Assembly: GCF_014648775.1 (NCBI RefSeq)
Contig: NZ_BMRT01000001.1
Location: forward strand, 310,001 to 374,000
Direction: 5' to 3'
DNA: 64,000 nucleotides
From: Streptomyces abikoensis
GTDB lineage: Bacteria; Actinomycetota; Actinomycetes; Streptomycetales; Streptomycetaceae
A model generated the notes under the pieces. The model worked only from the letters and a program-made list of their open reading frames with translations, had not been told where the DNA came from and did no database searches. The translations under genes were made by a program, and so were the position numbers. Shown one piece after another: positions 9,255-18,657 of the stretch; within the stretch, counting starts at the first letter, position 1; each line of letters begins with the position of its first letter.

Positions 9255-9650
9255 CGTGTACGCGACACGCGCACGGTGACAGTGAATTCCTCCTGGCCGA
9301 TGCGGATGTGCGCCACCGCCTGCCGGTCGCCGACCGGCTCCCAGCACACCGCCGGCCCCGGGGCCACCGGCGGCACCAGGGGGAATTCACAGGCCAGACG
9401 GCCGGCCGCACTACGGGTGATGTCGGGGCCGGAGCCCGACATGACAGGCCGGTTCGCAACATCCGCCATCGCATCTCGCCGGTGCCCCCGCTGTAGCGGT
9501 CGAAGCCACTGACGGGCAACCTCGCGAGGCGCGACCTGGCCGCCCAGACCAGCCCCCGCGGCGGTGCGAGAACCTGGTGAGCGTCAAAGCACCGCCAGGT
9601 ACCCATCCGGAATTCGCCGTGCATGACCAGCTCGACCGTTTGCAGCAGGG
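9255..9650 (-). pseudogene. Relic of a DUF6544-like gene
   Basis: On the minus strand one frame reads VELVMHGEFRMGTW, QVLAPPRGLVWAARSRLA and GFDRYSGGTGEMRWRM. It then continues in another frame as MSGSGPDITRSAAGRLA, CWEPVGDRQAVAHIRIG and EEFTVTV. In order these match the DUF6544-type proteins known from actinomycetes as far as I can recall. The N-terminal part is missing, a frameshift separates the halves, and no stop is seen before the frame runs into the opposite-strand flavohemoglobin gene. I call it a broken remnant filling most of this intergenic gap. Confidence 0.5.
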
Positions 9651-9722
9651 GCGCGCCCGGGGCGCCAGGAGATGACCGCCGCCGTTCGGTTCCCTGCGGG
9701 ACCGGCGTCCGGCAGCCCCCAA

Positions 9723-9737
9723 GGGACCTTCGACCCC
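9723..9737. promoter_or_regulatory. Candidate DevR-type box upstream of Rv1733c-like gene
   Basis: GGGACCTTCGACCCC matches the recurring 15-bp pattern with one mismatch and ends 80 bp before the start at 9817. Confidence 0.6.
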
Positions 9738-9816
9738 ATGACTCGGGCTCGCCGGGGATTCGACGGTAGGAGGAGCGCGCTGAGCCGCACTGGATTCCCG
9801 TTCGCGGAGGCACACC

Positions 9817-10383
9817 ATGACAACGCACCGCACGTCCCACCGTCACCACCCCCTGCGGCGCGACTGCGACCGATACCACGACCGGCTCTGCGCCTGTCTG
9901 TTGCTGCTTCTCGTCCTCGCCCTGGCCGTCATCCCCTTCCTGGTGGGCAGGAGCACTTACGCCGCCGCGATGCGTACGGCGGCGGAGCAGTCGGCCACCC
10001 GGCACCAGGTCGTCGCGCACACGGCCGCCGAAGCGCAGGGGACCTCGTCCGGGCTCGGCGACCAGTGGGCACCGGTCCGCTGGACCGACGACCGGGGTGT
10101 CTCCCACCTCGGCCTCACCGAGGTTCCCGGCGACACCCCGAAGGGCGGAACGGTCCAGGTGTGGGTGGACGGGAAGGACAGGATCGTCCAGCCTCCGACG
10201 ACCCGGCAGGAGGCGCTGACCACGGGTTGTTTCACCGGCATGGTGGCGGCCCTGGTGCTGTTGCTCGCCTACCTCGGTGCCCGGGCCGGCCTCGTCGCTG
10301 CGGTCGACCGCAAGCGGTACGAGCAGTGGGCCGCCGAGTGGCGGGTCGTGGAACCGCTCTGGTCGAAGCGGCTGCACAGGTGA
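9817..10383 (+). CDS. Rv1733c-like two-helix membrane protein
   Basis: 188 residues with two membrane segments, about 25-45 (LLLLLVLALAVIPFLVG) and 138-160 (TGMVAALVLLLAYLGARAG), flanking an extracytoplasmic domain of about 95 residues. The start of that loop (GRSTYAAAMRTAAEQSATRH), W-x-P-V-RWTD and the following V-x-VWVD pattern are characteristic of the family of Mycobacterium tuberculosis Rv1733c, a DosR-regulon dormancy antigen of unknown function. ATG at 9817 after GGAGG. A DevR-type box lies 80 bp upstream and a stress-protein gene follows. The shared family and box support membership in a conserved actinobacterial dormancy response. Confidence 0.75.
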   Translation: MTTHRTSHRHHPLRRDCDRYHDRLCACLLLLLVLALAVIPFLVGRSTYAAAMRTAAEQSATRHQVVAHTAAEAQGTSSGLGDQWAPVRWTDDRGVSHLGLTEVPGDTPKGGTVQVWVDGKDRIVQPPTTRQEALTTGCFTGMVAALVLLLAYLGARAGLVAAVDRKRYEQWAAEWRVVEPLWSKRLHR

Positions 10384-10421
10384 CGGCACCGGGCCGGGCA
10401 GGGACGCTCGCCCCCGTGCCG

Positions 10422-10436
10422 GGGACCTTCGGTCCC
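10422..10436. promoter_or_regulatory. Perfect DevR-type box upstream of usp
   Basis: GGGACCTTCGGTCCC is a perfect inverted repeat with 6-bp arms around TTC, the best example of the island motif. It ends 90 bp before the stress-protein start at 10526. Confidence 0.75.
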
Positions 10437-10525
10437 TCGCCGCGTGGCAGGGCGCCGGCAGACAGTGGTCTCGGCAAGGGTGCGCATCATCCCTGCCGTA
10501 TCGGCTCTTTTTCCCGGAGGCTCTC

Positions 10526-11398
10526 ATGCCCGGCACGATCACCGTCGGACTGGACGGAACGGACCACAGCCTCGCCGCGGCGGACTGGGCGGCGGCCGAG
10601 GCCGCGCGCCGCGGCATGGCGCTGCGGCTCGTCCACGCATGGATGTGGCAACCACTGGATGCGGCCGTCGCCGCGGACGCGGACGTGCAGCAGCAGTGGG
10701 CTGCCGGAGTACTGCGCGAGGCGCAGGAGAGGCTGAGCACCGCGTTCCCCGACCTGACGGTGACGAGCGAACTGGTTCCGGCCGAGCCTGTGCCTGCGCT
10801 GCTGGCCGAGGCGGCCCGGGCGGATCTGCTCGTCCTCGGTTCCCGGGGCCATGGAGCAGTGGTCGGCCACCTCCTGGGCTCCGTCTCGCTGAAGGTGCTG
10901 CGTCAAGCAGTCAGGCCGGTGGTTCTGGTGCGCCCTGCGCGCCTGGACGAGCCCGGGCCCACGATGGACGAGGTGGTCGTGGGTGTGCAGGAGACGGAGG
11001 AGACCGGCGGGCCGGTGCTGGACTTCGCCTTCGCCGCAGCGGCGGCCCGCGACGCGCGCGTCCGGGCCGTACGGGCCTGGACCGTTCCACCGGTCTTCGC
11101 CTGGAGCCCGGGCTCGATCTACCTGGCCGATGAGGCCGGCGGCCTGGAAGCGCTCGAAGCCAAGCGGCTGGCCGAGGCCCTGCGCCCCTGGCGGGAGAAG
11201 TATCCGCAGGTCGAGGTCGTCGAGCACGTGGAGATCGGCAGCGCGGCGGAGGTCCTGCTCTCCAACGGCTCCGGCGCCGCCCTCATGGTCGTGGGACGCC
11301 GCCTGCCCGGGAGTCACGACTTCCGGCGGCTCGGGTCGGTCGCCCACGCGGCGCTGCACCACGCGCTCTGCCCCGTCGCCGTGGTCCCTCACCCGTGA
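10526..11398 (+). CDS. Universal stress protein, two UspA domains
   Basis: 290 residues. Domain 1 starts [11 protein letters not shown] and holds the ATP-binding signature in [16 protein letters not shown] near residue 110. Domain 2 starts about residue 150 ([10 protein letters not shown]), has the family segment [18 protein letters not shown] and ends [17 protein letters not shown], with its loop altered ([15 protein letters not shown]). ATG at 10526 with GGAGG 7 bp upstream; the longer open frame to 10277 overlaps the previous gene and lacks a ribosome site. It sits between the Rv1733c-like gene and the pfl operon and has a perfect DevR-type box about 90 bp upstream. Probably an ATP-binding dormancy factor; mechanism unknown. 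Confidence 0.92.
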   Translation: MPGTITVGLDGTDHSLAAADWAAAEAARRGMALRLVHAWMWQPLDAAVAADADVQQQWAAGVLREAQERLSTAFPDLTVTSELVPAEPVPALLAEAARADLLVLGSRGHGAVVGHLLGSVSLKVLRQAVRPVVLVRPARLDEPGPTMDEVVVGVQETEETGGPVLDFAFAAAAARDARVRAVRAWTVPPVFAWSPGSIYLADEAGGLEALEAKRLAEALRPWREKYPQVEVVEHVEIGSAAEVLLSNGSGAALMVVGRRLPGSHDFRRLGSVAHAALHHALCPVAVVPHP

Positions 11399-11434
11399 CC
11401 CTCACCCCTCGCATCTCTCGCCGCCGTGCCGACG

Positions 11435-11474
11435 GAGGCCGAAGGTCCCCGGCCGTGCCGGGACCAGCGGCCCC
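11435..11474. promoter_or_regulatory. Tandem DevR-type boxes upstream of pflB
   Basis: GAGGCCGAAGGTCCC (11435-11449, one mismatch) and GGGACCAGCGGCCCC (11460-11474, full match) are spaced 25 bp start to start, 150-175 bp before the pflB start. Tandem arrangement would suit cooperative binding of a DevR-type dimer. Confidence 0.6.
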
Positions 11475-11621
11475 GGCACGGCAGCGGGCGCGGGGCCGCT
11501 CGGTGGGGCTTCGTACGCCCATGGTCCCTGGCCGGGCAGCACCGGAGGCGACGAGCATCGGACAGCAGGACGCCCCGCGGAACCGACCCGCGAGCGGCGT
11601 CGTGAACGATCGGAGACAGTG

Positions 11622-13883
11622 ATGACCGTGGTGACCGAGTCCGCAGCCGACCCCGCCGCCGGCGCTTGGCACGGGTTCGCCGGACAGGGCTGGCGCGAGC
11701 GGATCGACGTACGGAACTTCATCCAGGCGAACGTCACCCCCTACCAAGGGGACGCTTCTTTCCTGGCGGGCCCGACCGAGCGGACCCGCGCCGTGTGGAG
11801 CAGCGTCACCGCCCTGTTCCCGGAGGAGCGGCGCAAGGGAATCCTCGACGTCGACACCGCGACGCCCTCCACCATCACCTCGCACCGCCCCGGCTGGATC
11901 GACCGCGACCGCGAGCTGATCGTCGGCCTGCAGACCGACGCCCCGCTCAAGCGCGCGATCATGCCGAACGGCGGCCTGCGGATGGTGGAGAACGGTCTGC
12001 GCGCCTACGGCTACGAGCCCGACCCGTTCGTCACCAAGGTCTTCGGCACCTACCGCAAGACCCACAACGACGGCGTCTTCGACGCCTACACCCCCGCCAT
12101 GCGCCGGGCCCGCAAGGCGGGCATCATCACCGGGCTCCCGGACTCCTACGGGCGCGGCCGGATCATCGGGGACTACCGCCGGGTGGCGCTGTACGGAGTG
12201 GACCGGCTGATCGAGGCCAAGCGCGCCGAGCGGGCGCGGCTGGACGGTGTGCCGTCCGACGAGGCGGTGATCCGCGACCGCGAGGAGCTCGCCGAGCAGG
12301 TGCGGGCGCTTGAAGAGCTCACGCGCATGGCGGCAGGCTACGGCTGCGACGTCTCCCGGCCCGCCGCCACCGCCCACGAGGCCGTGCAGTGGCTGTACCT
12401 GGGCTATCTGGCGGCGGTCAAGGAGCAGAACGGCGCGGCCATGTCCCTGGGCCGCACGTCGACGTTCCTCGACGTCTACCTCGAACGGGACCTGGCGGAA
12501 GGCCGCATCGACGAGGTCCGCGCCCAGGAGCTGATCGACGACTTCGTCATCAAGCTGCGGATCGTACGCTTCCTGCGCACCCCCGAGTACGACGAGCTGT
12601 TCTCCGGAGATCCCACCTGGGTGACGGAGTCCATCGGCGGCATCGGGACCGACGGCCGGCCGCTGGTCACCCGCACGTCCTTCCGCTTCCTGCGCACCCT
12701 GTACAACCTCGGCCCCGCTCCGGAGCCGAACCTCACCGTCCTGTGGTCACCCGCGCTGCCGGAGGGCTTCAAGCGCTACTGCGCCGAGGTCTCCATCGAC
12801 ACCAGCTCCATTCAGTACGAGTCCGACGACCTGATGCGACCGCGCACCGGTGACGACACCGCCATCGCCTGCTGCGTCTCAGCCATGACGGTGGGGAAGC
12901 AGATGCAGTTCTTCGGTGCGCGGGTCAACCTCGCCAAGGCGCTGCTGTACGCGATCAACGGCGGCCGCGACGAGCTGACCGGCGAACAGATTGCTCCCGC
13001 CTCCTCGCCCCTGACCGGCGAGTACCTGGATTACGAGGAGCTGCGCGCGGCCTACGACCGGATGCTGGACTGGCTGGCGGGGACGTACGTCGACGCACTC
13101 AACGTCATCCACTACATGCACGACAAGTACGCGTACGAACGGCTGGAGATGGCGCTGCACGACCACCCCGTGCGGCGCACCATGGCCTGCGGCGTCGCCG
13201 GCCTGTCCGTGGCGGCCGACAGTCTCTCCGCAGTGAAGCACGCGCGCGTGAAGGTGATCCGCGACGAGAGCGGTCTGGCGGTCGACTACGAGGTGGAAGG
13301 CGACTACCCGGCCTACGGCAACAACGACGACCGTGCGGACTCCATCGCCTCCGGCCTCGTCACCTCGTTCATGGCGAAGGTCCGTCGGCATCCCGCCTAC
13401 CGCGGTGCCGAGCACACCCAGTCGGTGCTCACTATCACGTCCAACGTGGTGTACGGCAAGCACACCGGCAACACCCCCGACGGGCGGCGGGCGGGTGCTC
13501 CCTTCGCGCCCGGCGCCAACCCCATGAACGGCCGGGACCGCCACGGCATGGCGGCCTCCGCTCTATCGGTCGCCAAACTGCCCTACGACCAGGCGTTGGA
13601 CGGAATCTCGCTGACGTCGACCGTGACGCCCGACGGGCTGGGGCGCAGCCGGGCGGACCGGGTGACCAACCTGGTCGGCCTGCTGGACGGCTACATGGCC
13701 TCGGGCGGCTTCCACATGAACGTCAACGTCCTGGACCGCGCCACGCTGGAGGACGCCATGGAGCACCCCGAGAAGTATCCCGACCTGACGATCCGGGTGT
13801 CCGGCTACGCCGTCAACTTCGTGCGGCTCACCCGGAACCAGCAGCGTGACGTCATCAGCCGCACCTTCCACGGCGCGGTGTGA
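11622..13883 (+). CDS. pflB: Pyruvate formate-lyase (formate C-acetyltransferase)
   Basis: Glycyl-radical enzyme converting pyruvate and CoA to acetyl-CoA and formate. 753 residues, normal for the family. The active-site cysteine pair is C417-C418 in IACCVSAM and the radical glycine is G728 in RVSGYAVNF. Pyruvate-site and fold motifs such as TRTSFRFL and GNNDD are present. ATG at 11622 with GGAGA 8 bp upstream. Its stop overlaps the pflA start, so the activase is translationally coupled. The activated enzyme is destroyed by oxygen, so it can only work under strict hypoxia, notable in a presumed aerobe. Tandem DevR-type boxes lie upstream. Together with AdhE it would supply and consume acetyl-CoA in fermentation. 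Confidence 0.96.
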   Translation: MTVVTESAADPAAGAWHGFAGQGWRERIDVRNFIQANVTPYQGDASFLAGPTERTRAVWSSVTALFPEERRKGILDVDTATPSTITSHRPGWIDRDRELIVGLQTDAPLKRAIMPNGGLRMVENGLRAYGYEPDPFVTKVFGTYRKTHNDGVFDAYTPAMRRARKAGIITGLPDSYGRGRIIGDYRRVALYGVDRLIEAKRAERARLDGVPSDEAVIRDREELAEQVRALEELTRMAAGYGCDVSRPAATAHEAVQWLYLGYLAAVKEQNGAAMSLGRTSTFLDVYLERDLAEGRIDEVRAQELIDDFVIKLRIVRFLRTPEYDELFSGDPTWVTESIGGIGTDGRPLVTRTSFRFLRTLYNLGPAPEPNLTVLWSPALPEGFKRYCAEVSIDTSSIQYESDDLMRPRTGDDTAIACCVSAMTVGKQMQFFGARVNLAKALLYAINGGRDELTGEQIAPASSPLTGEYLDYEELRAAYDRMLDWLAGTYVDALNVIHYMHDKYAYERLEMALHDHPVRRTMACGVAGLSVAADSLSAVKHARVKVIRDESGLAVDYEVEGDYPAYGNNDDRADSIASGLVTSFMAKVRRHPAYRGAEHTQSVLTITSNVVYGKHTGNTPDGRRAGAPFAPGANPMNGRDRHGMAASALSVAKLPYDQALDGISLTSTVTPDGLGRSRADRVTNLVGLLDGYMASGGFHMNVNVLDRATLEDAMEHPEKYPDLTIRVSGYAVNFVRLTRNQQRDVISRTFHGAV

Positions 13884-14641
13884 ACGGGGTGGAACAGGGC
13901 CGGCTCCCCACTTCCGTGGGGGGCCGGGTCCATTCCTGGGACCTGTCGACGGGCGTCGACGGCCCGGGAACCCGGTTCGTGCTGTTCACCAGCGGCTGCC
14001 CGCTGCGCTGTCTGTACTGTCAGAACCCCGACACCTGGCACATGCGCGACGGCCGGGCCGTCGGCGTGGACGAGGTCATGGCCCGGATCGAGTCGTGCCG
14101 GCCGTTCCTGGCGGCCTCCGGCGGCGGGGTGACGATCAGCGGCGGCGAGCCGCTGCTGCAGCCCGTGTTCACCGGCGAGGTACTGCGCAGGTGCAAGGAA
14201 CTCGGCCTCCACACGGCCCTGGACACCTCGGGCAATCTCGGCGCCCGCGCCGACGACGCGCTGCTGAACGCCACCGACCTGGTGCTTCTCGACATCAAGT
14301 CCTTCGACAGCCGTGCCTACCGCAAACTGACCAGCGGCGCGCTGGCCCCGACGCTCCGCTTCGCCCGCCGGCTCGACGCGCTGGGCAAGCGCGTGTGGGT
14401 GCGCTACGTCCTCGTACCGGGCTGGACGGATGCGGAAGCGGACGTGGACGGGCTGGCATCCTTCGCCGCGGGCCTGGACTGTGTGGAGCGCGTGGACGTG
14501 CTGCCGTTCCACAAGCTCGGCGCGGGCAAGTACGAGGCCCTGGGCCTGCCCTTTCCCCTGCGGGACACCCCCACACCGGACGTGCCCCTCGTGCAGCGGG
14601 TACGGGAGCAGTTCCGGGCACACGGGCTGCGCGCGGACTGA
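13880..14641 (+). CDS. pflA: Pyruvate formate-lyase activating enzyme (radical SAM)
   Basis: Radical-SAM enzyme that installs the glycyl radical on PflB. 253 residues. The [4Fe-4S]-binding motif CxxxCxxC is C40-C44-C47 in [11 protein letters not shown]. The SAM-binding GGE appears as [10 protein letters not shown], and the later motifs LDTSGN and LLDIKSFD are typical. The start is GTG at 13880 in a GTGA overlap with the pflB stop, giving tight coupling and a fixed PflB:PflA supply. It converges with the CBS-BON gene only 8 bp away. It needs reduced flavodoxin or ferredoxin, not encoded here. Confidence 0.95.
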   Translation: MNGVEQGRLPTSVGGRVHSWDLSTGVDGPGTRFVLFTSGCPLRCLYCQNPDTWHMRDGRAVGVDEVMARIESCRPFLAASGGGVTISGGEPLLQPVFTGEVLRRCKELGLHTALDTSGNLGARADDALLNATDLVLLDIKSFDSRAYRKLTSGALAPTLRFARRLDALGKRVWVRYVLVPGWTDAEADVDGLASFAAGLDCVERVDVLPFHKLGAGKYEALGLPFPLRDTPTPDVPLVQRVREQFRAHGLRAD

Positions 14642-14649
14642 CCGCCCGC

Positions 14650-15294
14650 TCAGCCCGTCGGTTCGCGCCTGGCAGGCGGGTCGGGGGCCGTGGCCCGGGC
14701 CCGGTCGCCGACCGGGTCCGATCCGGCCCGCAGGCGGCTGACCACGCCCGTGACGCCATCCACCCGCCATGCCTGCCGCACGGTTGCGGGGACGTCGGCG
14801 GTGGCCGGCACCCAACCGTCCAGCAGGACGAGCCCGTCACGGACCACGACGCGCACGGCCCCCTCCTGTGCCCGCATCGTCCGGGGCAGCACCTGGCCCT
14901 CGATCTCCGCGCGGATCGCGGCGTCGCTGCGCAGGAAGAGGCGCAGCACGTCACCGCGGGTGACGATGCCGATGAGCCGGTCCTCCTCGTCCACGACGGG
15001 CAGCCGGTTGACGCGGTGGCGGTCCATGACACGGGCGGCGTCGACCGCGCGCTGTTCGGGGTGCACGGTGATCGCGGGGGTGGACATCAACTCCGCGGCC
15101 GTGCCCCGGCGCTGCCGGGTCCTCTCCAGGTCCTTCTCCGAGACCACTCCGACGACCTTGTCGTCCGCGTCGAGCACCGGCACGCCGCTGACGCCCCGCC
15201 GGCGCAGCAACCGTACGAGGCCCTCGAACGATGTTCCCGGGCGCGCACGCGCCACACCGGATGTCATGATCTCGCCGACGGTCAGCGTCTGCAC
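14650..15294 (-). CDS. CBS-domain pair plus BON domain protein (third copy)
   Basis: 214 residues from the GTG at 15294, preceded by GAGGGAGGG; an upstream TTG at 15318 would bury that ribosome site. CBS1 (VGEIMTSGVARARP, VVGVVSEKDLE), CBS2 (VNRLPVVDEEDRLIGIVTRGDVLRL, quoted in part), then a BON-like part (VRVVVRDGLVLLDGWVP). Same architecture as the pair at 6793 and 7464. It diverges from adhE; the 330-bp gap between them carries three box-like palindromes that may serve both genes. Role unknown beyond likely adenylate binding. Confidence 0.82.
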   Translation of the reverse strand: MQTLTVGEIMTSGVARARPGTSFEGLVRLLRRRGVSGVPVLDADDKVVGVVSEKDLERTRQRRGTAAELMSTPAITVHPEQRAVDAARVMDRHRVNRLPVVDEEDRLIGIVTRGDVLRLFLRSDAAIRAEIEGQVLPRTMRAQEGAVRVVVRDGLVLLDGWVPATADVPATVRQAWRVDGVTGVVSRLRAGSDPVGDRARATAPDPPARREPTG

Positions 15295-15404
15295 TGGCCC
15301 TCCCTCCTCTCCTGCCAAGTCCCTTCAGGACGCGTTCACGGGCCGCCGTGGAGCCGATGGCCACTGATCCCCTCCAGACTGCCCCGCCGCCCGCTTGTGC
15401 GCAC

Positions 15405-15510
15405 GGGCCGACCGGTCCGGCAGCCGGTCCCTTCCCGAGGCGGGGCCGATCGGCCCTTCGGGCGTGCCGGATCGCGGACCAGCGGGCTCTTGCGGGGGAC
15501 CTTCGGACCC
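15405..15510. promoter_or_regulatory. Three DevR-type palindromes between divergent CBS-BON gene and adhE
   Basis: GGGCCGACCGGTCCG (15405-15419), GGGGCCGATCGGCCC (15442-15456) and GGGACCTTCGGACCC (15496-15510). The last is a full match to the island motif and ends about 115 bp before adhE; the first is about 110 bp before the minus-strand gene. The middle one is a looser match. Confidence 0.55.
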
Positions 15511-15624
15511 TGCGTGCGGGGCGTGCCGTGGACGAGGCTGGGCGTGCGGGTGGCGCCCGGGAGGGCGCCGCCCGACAAGGCCGCCGGTATCCCGGCCGCG
15601 CATTGACGACGACGGAGTCCTTCC

Positions 15625-18282
15625 ATGAACCAACACGACGCCGGAACCCGAACCGCCACCGACGTGCCCTCCGACACCGCCGTCGCGGTGGACCGGCTGG
15701 TCACGAACGGACTGAAGGCGCTGGACGACTACGCGTCCCTCTCCCAGGAGCAGGTCGACCACATCGTCGCCAAGGCGTCGGTGGCCGCCCTCGACCAGCA
15801 CACCCACCTGGCCCGGCTGGCGGTGGAGGAGACCGGCCGCGGGGTGTTCGAGGACAAGGCGGCGAAGAACATGTTCGCCTGCGAGCACGTCACGGACAGC
15901 ATGTCCCGCGTGAGGACGGTCGGTGTCGTCTCCCGGGACGAGACCGACGGCATGATCGAGATCGCCGAGCCGGTGGGCGTCGTCTGCGCGATCACCCCCG
16001 TCACCAACCCCACCTCCACCACGGTCTTCAAGGCGCTGCTGGCGCTGAAGACCCGTAACCCCGTGGTCTTCGCCTTCCACCCCTCCGCCCAGTGGTGCAG
16101 CGCGGAGGCGGCGCGCATCGTGCGGGACGCGGCCGTCGCGGCCGGGGCGCCGGAGCACTGCGTCCAGTGGGTCGAGAACCCTTCGCTGGAGGCCACGAGG
16201 CTGCTGATGCACCACGAGGGCGTCGCGCTCATCCTCGCCACCGGGGGGAACTCCATGGTCAAGGCGGCCTACTCGGCGGGCAAGCCGGCCATCGGCGTGG
16301 GCGCCGGCAACGTCCCCGCCTACGTCCACCGCAGCGCCGACGTCCGGCGGGCGGTCAACGACCTGGTGCTGTCGAAGTCCTTCGACAACGGCATGATCTG
16401 CGCCTCGGAGCAGGCCGTCATCCTGGACACCGAGATCTACGACCGGGCGGTGGAGGAGTTCCGCCGGCTGCACGCGCACGTGGCCACCGCGCAGGAGAAG
16501 CGGCTGCTGGAGGAGTTCCTCTTCCCGGCCGACCCCTCCGCCGGGGGCGAGCCGAGGGTGAACCCCTCGGTCGTGGGGCGCAGCCCCGCGTGGATCGCGG
16601 AGCAGGCGGGGTTCACCGTGCCGGAGGAGACCTCGGTCATCCTGGTCGAGGCCGGGCACGTGGGTCCTGCCGAACCGCTGACCCGGGAGAAGCTCTGCCC
16701 CGTACTGACCGTCCTGCGGGCCGGGACACAGACCGAAGGCTTCGACCTCGCGGCCGCCATGGTCGCCTTCCACGGCCAGGGGCACAGCGCGGTGGTCCAC
16801 ACCGGTGACCCGGCAGTGGCCGAGGAGTTCGGGCACCGTATGCAGACCGTGCGGGTCATAGTCAACGCGCCTTCGTCGCAGGGGGCCATCGGCGGCATCT
16901 ACAACCACCTGACGCCCTCGCTGACACTGGGCTGCGGCTCGTGGGGGCACACCTCGGTCTCCGACAACGTCTCCACGGTCAACCTGCTGAACATCAAGCG
17001 CGTCAGCTCGCGCCGCAACAACCTGCAGTGGTTCAAGGTCCCGCCGAAGATCTACTTCGAGCCGCAGGCCATCCGCTATCTGGCCTCCATGGCCGGCGTC
17101 CGGCGCGTCACCGTGGTGACCGACGCGACCATGACCCGCCTCGGCTATGTCGACCGGATCACCCGCGTCCTGCTGCACCGCGTGGAGCCGGTGACGATCC
17201 AGGTCATCGACAACGTGGAGCCGGAGCCCAGCATCGACTCGGTGCGGCACGGCGCCCGGCTGATGCGCGAATTCAAGCCCGACACCATCATCGCGCTGGG
17301 CGGCGGCTCCCCCATGGACGCGGCCAAGGTGATGTGGCTGCTCTACGAGCAGCCCGACATCGACTTCTCCGACATGCGGCAGAAGTTCTCCGACATCCGC
17401 AAGCGTGCCTTCCGCTTCCCCGAGCTGGGCGAGCGGGCCCGCCTGGTGTGCATCCCGACGACCTCGGGCACCGGGGCGGAAGTCACGCCGTTCGCGGTGA
17501 TCTCCGATCCGTCGACGGGCCGCAAGTACCCGCTGGCCGACTACGCGCTGACCCCGAGCGTCGCCATCATCGATCCGTTGCTGACGAAGAACCTCCCCGC
17601 GGCCCTGGCGGCCGACAGCGGCTTCGACGCGCTGACGCACGCGACCGAGGCGTACGTGTCGGTCTATGCGAGCGACTTCACCGACGGCCTCGCCCTGCAC
17701 GCGATCAAGCTGATCTTCGAGAACCTGGAGGCGGCCGTCACCGACCGGGCCGCACAGCCCGTGGCCCGGGAGAAGGTGCACAACGCGAGCACAATCGCCG
17801 GCATGGCCTTCGGCAACGCCTTCCTCGGCATCGTCCACGCCATGGCGCACACCCTGGGTGCCACGTTCCACATCGCCCACGGCCGGACGAACGCGATCCT
17901 GCTGCCGCACGTCATCCGCTACAACGGCACCGTCCCCACGAAGCTGACCGGCTGGCCGAAGTACGAGAGCTACCGGGCCCCCGAACGCTTCCAGGAGATC
18001 GCCCGATCCCTGGGGCTGCCGGCCGCGACCCCCGAGGAGGGGGTCGCCTCCTACGCCGCGGCCGTGGAGCGCCTGCGGGAGGCGGTGGGCATCGAACCGT
18101 CCTTCCAGGCGCTGGGCATCGACGAGGGCGTCTTCCTCGACGCCCTCCCCCGGCAGGCGCTCAACGCCTTCGAGGACCAGTGCGCTCCCGCCAACCCGCG
18201 CATGCCCATGCTCGACGACATGCAGGACATCATGCGCAGCGCCTACTACGCACGTGACACGACTCCGGCGGCGGATCGCTGA
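15625..18282 (+). CDS. adhE: Bifunctional acetaldehyde/alcohol dehydrogenase AdhE
   Basis: Reduces acetyl-CoA to acetaldehyde and then ethanol, reoxidising two NADH. 885 residues, the usual AdhE size. The N-terminal CoA-acylating aldehyde dehydrogenase (about 1-440) has the catalytic cysteine C259 in FDNGMICASEQ and GVGAGNVPAYV for NAD. The C-terminal iron-dependent alcohol dehydrogenase (about 460-885) has IALGGGSPMDAAK, the metal-site stretch AADSGFDALTHATEAY and HAMAHTLGATFHIAHG. ATG at 15625 is preceded by a weak GGAG-like site. A DevR-type box is about 115 bp upstream and a strong terminator follows. It complements PflB in mixed-acid style fermentation; the family forms long spirosomes in other bacteria. 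Confidence 0.96.
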   Translation: MNQHDAGTRTATDVPSDTAVAVDRLVTNGLKALDDYASLSQEQVDHIVAKASVAALDQHTHLARLAVEETGRGVFEDKAAKNMFACEHVTDSMSRVRTVGVVSRDETDGMIEIAEPVGVVCAITPVTNPTSTTVFKALLALKTRNPVVFAFHPSAQWCSAEAARIVRDAAVAAGAPEHCVQWVENPSLEATRLLMHHEGVALILATGGNSMVKAAYSAGKPAIGVGAGNVPAYVHRSADVRRAVNDLVLSKSFDNGMICASEQAVILDTEIYDRAVEEFRRLHAHVATAQEKRLLEEFLFPADPSAGGEPRVNPSVVGRSPAWIAEQAGFTVPEETSVILVEAGHVGPAEPLTREKLCPVLTVLRAGTQTEGFDLAAAMVAFHGQGHSAVVHTGDPAVAEEFGHRMQTVRVIVNAPSSQGAIGGIYNHLTPSLTLGCGSWGHTSVSDNVSTVNLLNIKRVSSRRNNLQWFKVPPKIYFEPQAIRYLASMAGVRRVTVVTDATMTRLGYVDRITRVLLHRVEPVTIQVIDNVEPEPSIDSVRHGARLMREFKPDTIIALGGGSPMDAAKVMWLLYEQPDIDFSDMRQKFSDIRKRAFRFPELGERARLVCIPTTSGTGAEVTPFAVISDPSTGRKYPLADYALTPSVAIIDPLLTKNLPAALAADSGFDALTHATEAYVSVYASDFTDGLALHAIKLIFENLEAAVTDRAAQPVAREKVHNASTIAGMAFGNAFLGIVHAMAHTLGATFHIAHGRTNAILLPHVIRYNGTVPTKLTGWPKYESYRAPERFQEIARSLGLPAATPEEGVASYAAAVERLREAVGIEPSFQALGIDEGVFLDALPRQALNAFEDQCAPANPRMPMLDDMQDIMRSAYYARDTTPAADR

Positions 18283-18301
18283 CACCCACGGGCGCGGCGC
18301 G

Positions 18302-18342
18302 GGCGTTGCCCCCACCACCGAAAAGGTGGCGGGGGCAACGCC
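18302..18342 (+). terminator. Rho-independent-type terminator of adhE
   Basis: Arms GGCGTTGCCCCCACCACC and GGTGGCGGGGGCAACGCC pair almost perfectly (one internal mismatch) around a GAAAA loop and are followed by TTTGT. It begins 20 bp after the adhE stop. Confidence 0.85.
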
Positions 18343-18443
18343 TTTGTCGTCGTGCCGCCGTCACGGCGCGGGACGTCCGCACGCCGTCCGGCCCGTAGCC
18401 AAAGCGGACGAGGAACTGCGCGCACCCCCGGCCGTCCCCGCGC

Positions 18444-18458
18444 GGGGCCGATGGTCCC
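18444..18458. promoter_or_regulatory. Candidate DevR-type box upstream of arcA
   Basis: GGGGCCGATGGTCCC is a full match to GGGnCC-N3-GGnCCC and lies 200 bp before the arcA start, at the head of the arginine deiminase operon. Confidence 0.6.
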
Positions 18459-18472
18459 GACCACTCGGCGGT

Positions 18473-18503
18473 CCTCTGGTCCTGCCCGGGCCGGGACCAG
18501 AGG
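18473..18503. promoter_or_regulatory. Perfect 10-bp inverted repeat in arcA leader region
   Basis: CCTCTGGTCC and GGACCAGAGG are separated by 11 bp. The right arm overlaps GGGACC, a DevR-like half-site. It could be an operator for a second regulator (for example an arginine repressor) or an RNA hairpin; the sequence does not look like an actinomycete ARG box, so the factor is unknown. Confidence 0.45.
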
Positions 18504-18657
18504 GTCGTGGTTGAGGACCAGTGGCAGCCGTTGACAGTGGTGCGGACATGACAGTGTCGAGTCATCAAGCCGGAGGCCGGAATCAGGCCACCGGATTCCG
18601 GAGAGCGGGCGTGCCCGACCGATGGTCCGCCGCCACCGCTCCCGTCCCAGGAGAGTC

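Noticed and set aside
11622-13883. PflB-like gene as a glycerol or choline dehydratase
   Set aside because: The Cys-Cys pair (IACCVSAM), RVSGYAVNF and adjacent pflA match pyruvate formate-lyase; dehydratases have a single Cys with a different context.
15325-18318. Nearly 1000-codon minus-strand frame opposite adhE
   Set aside because: Same antisense artefact; composition is skewed and the opposite strand is a clear AdhE.
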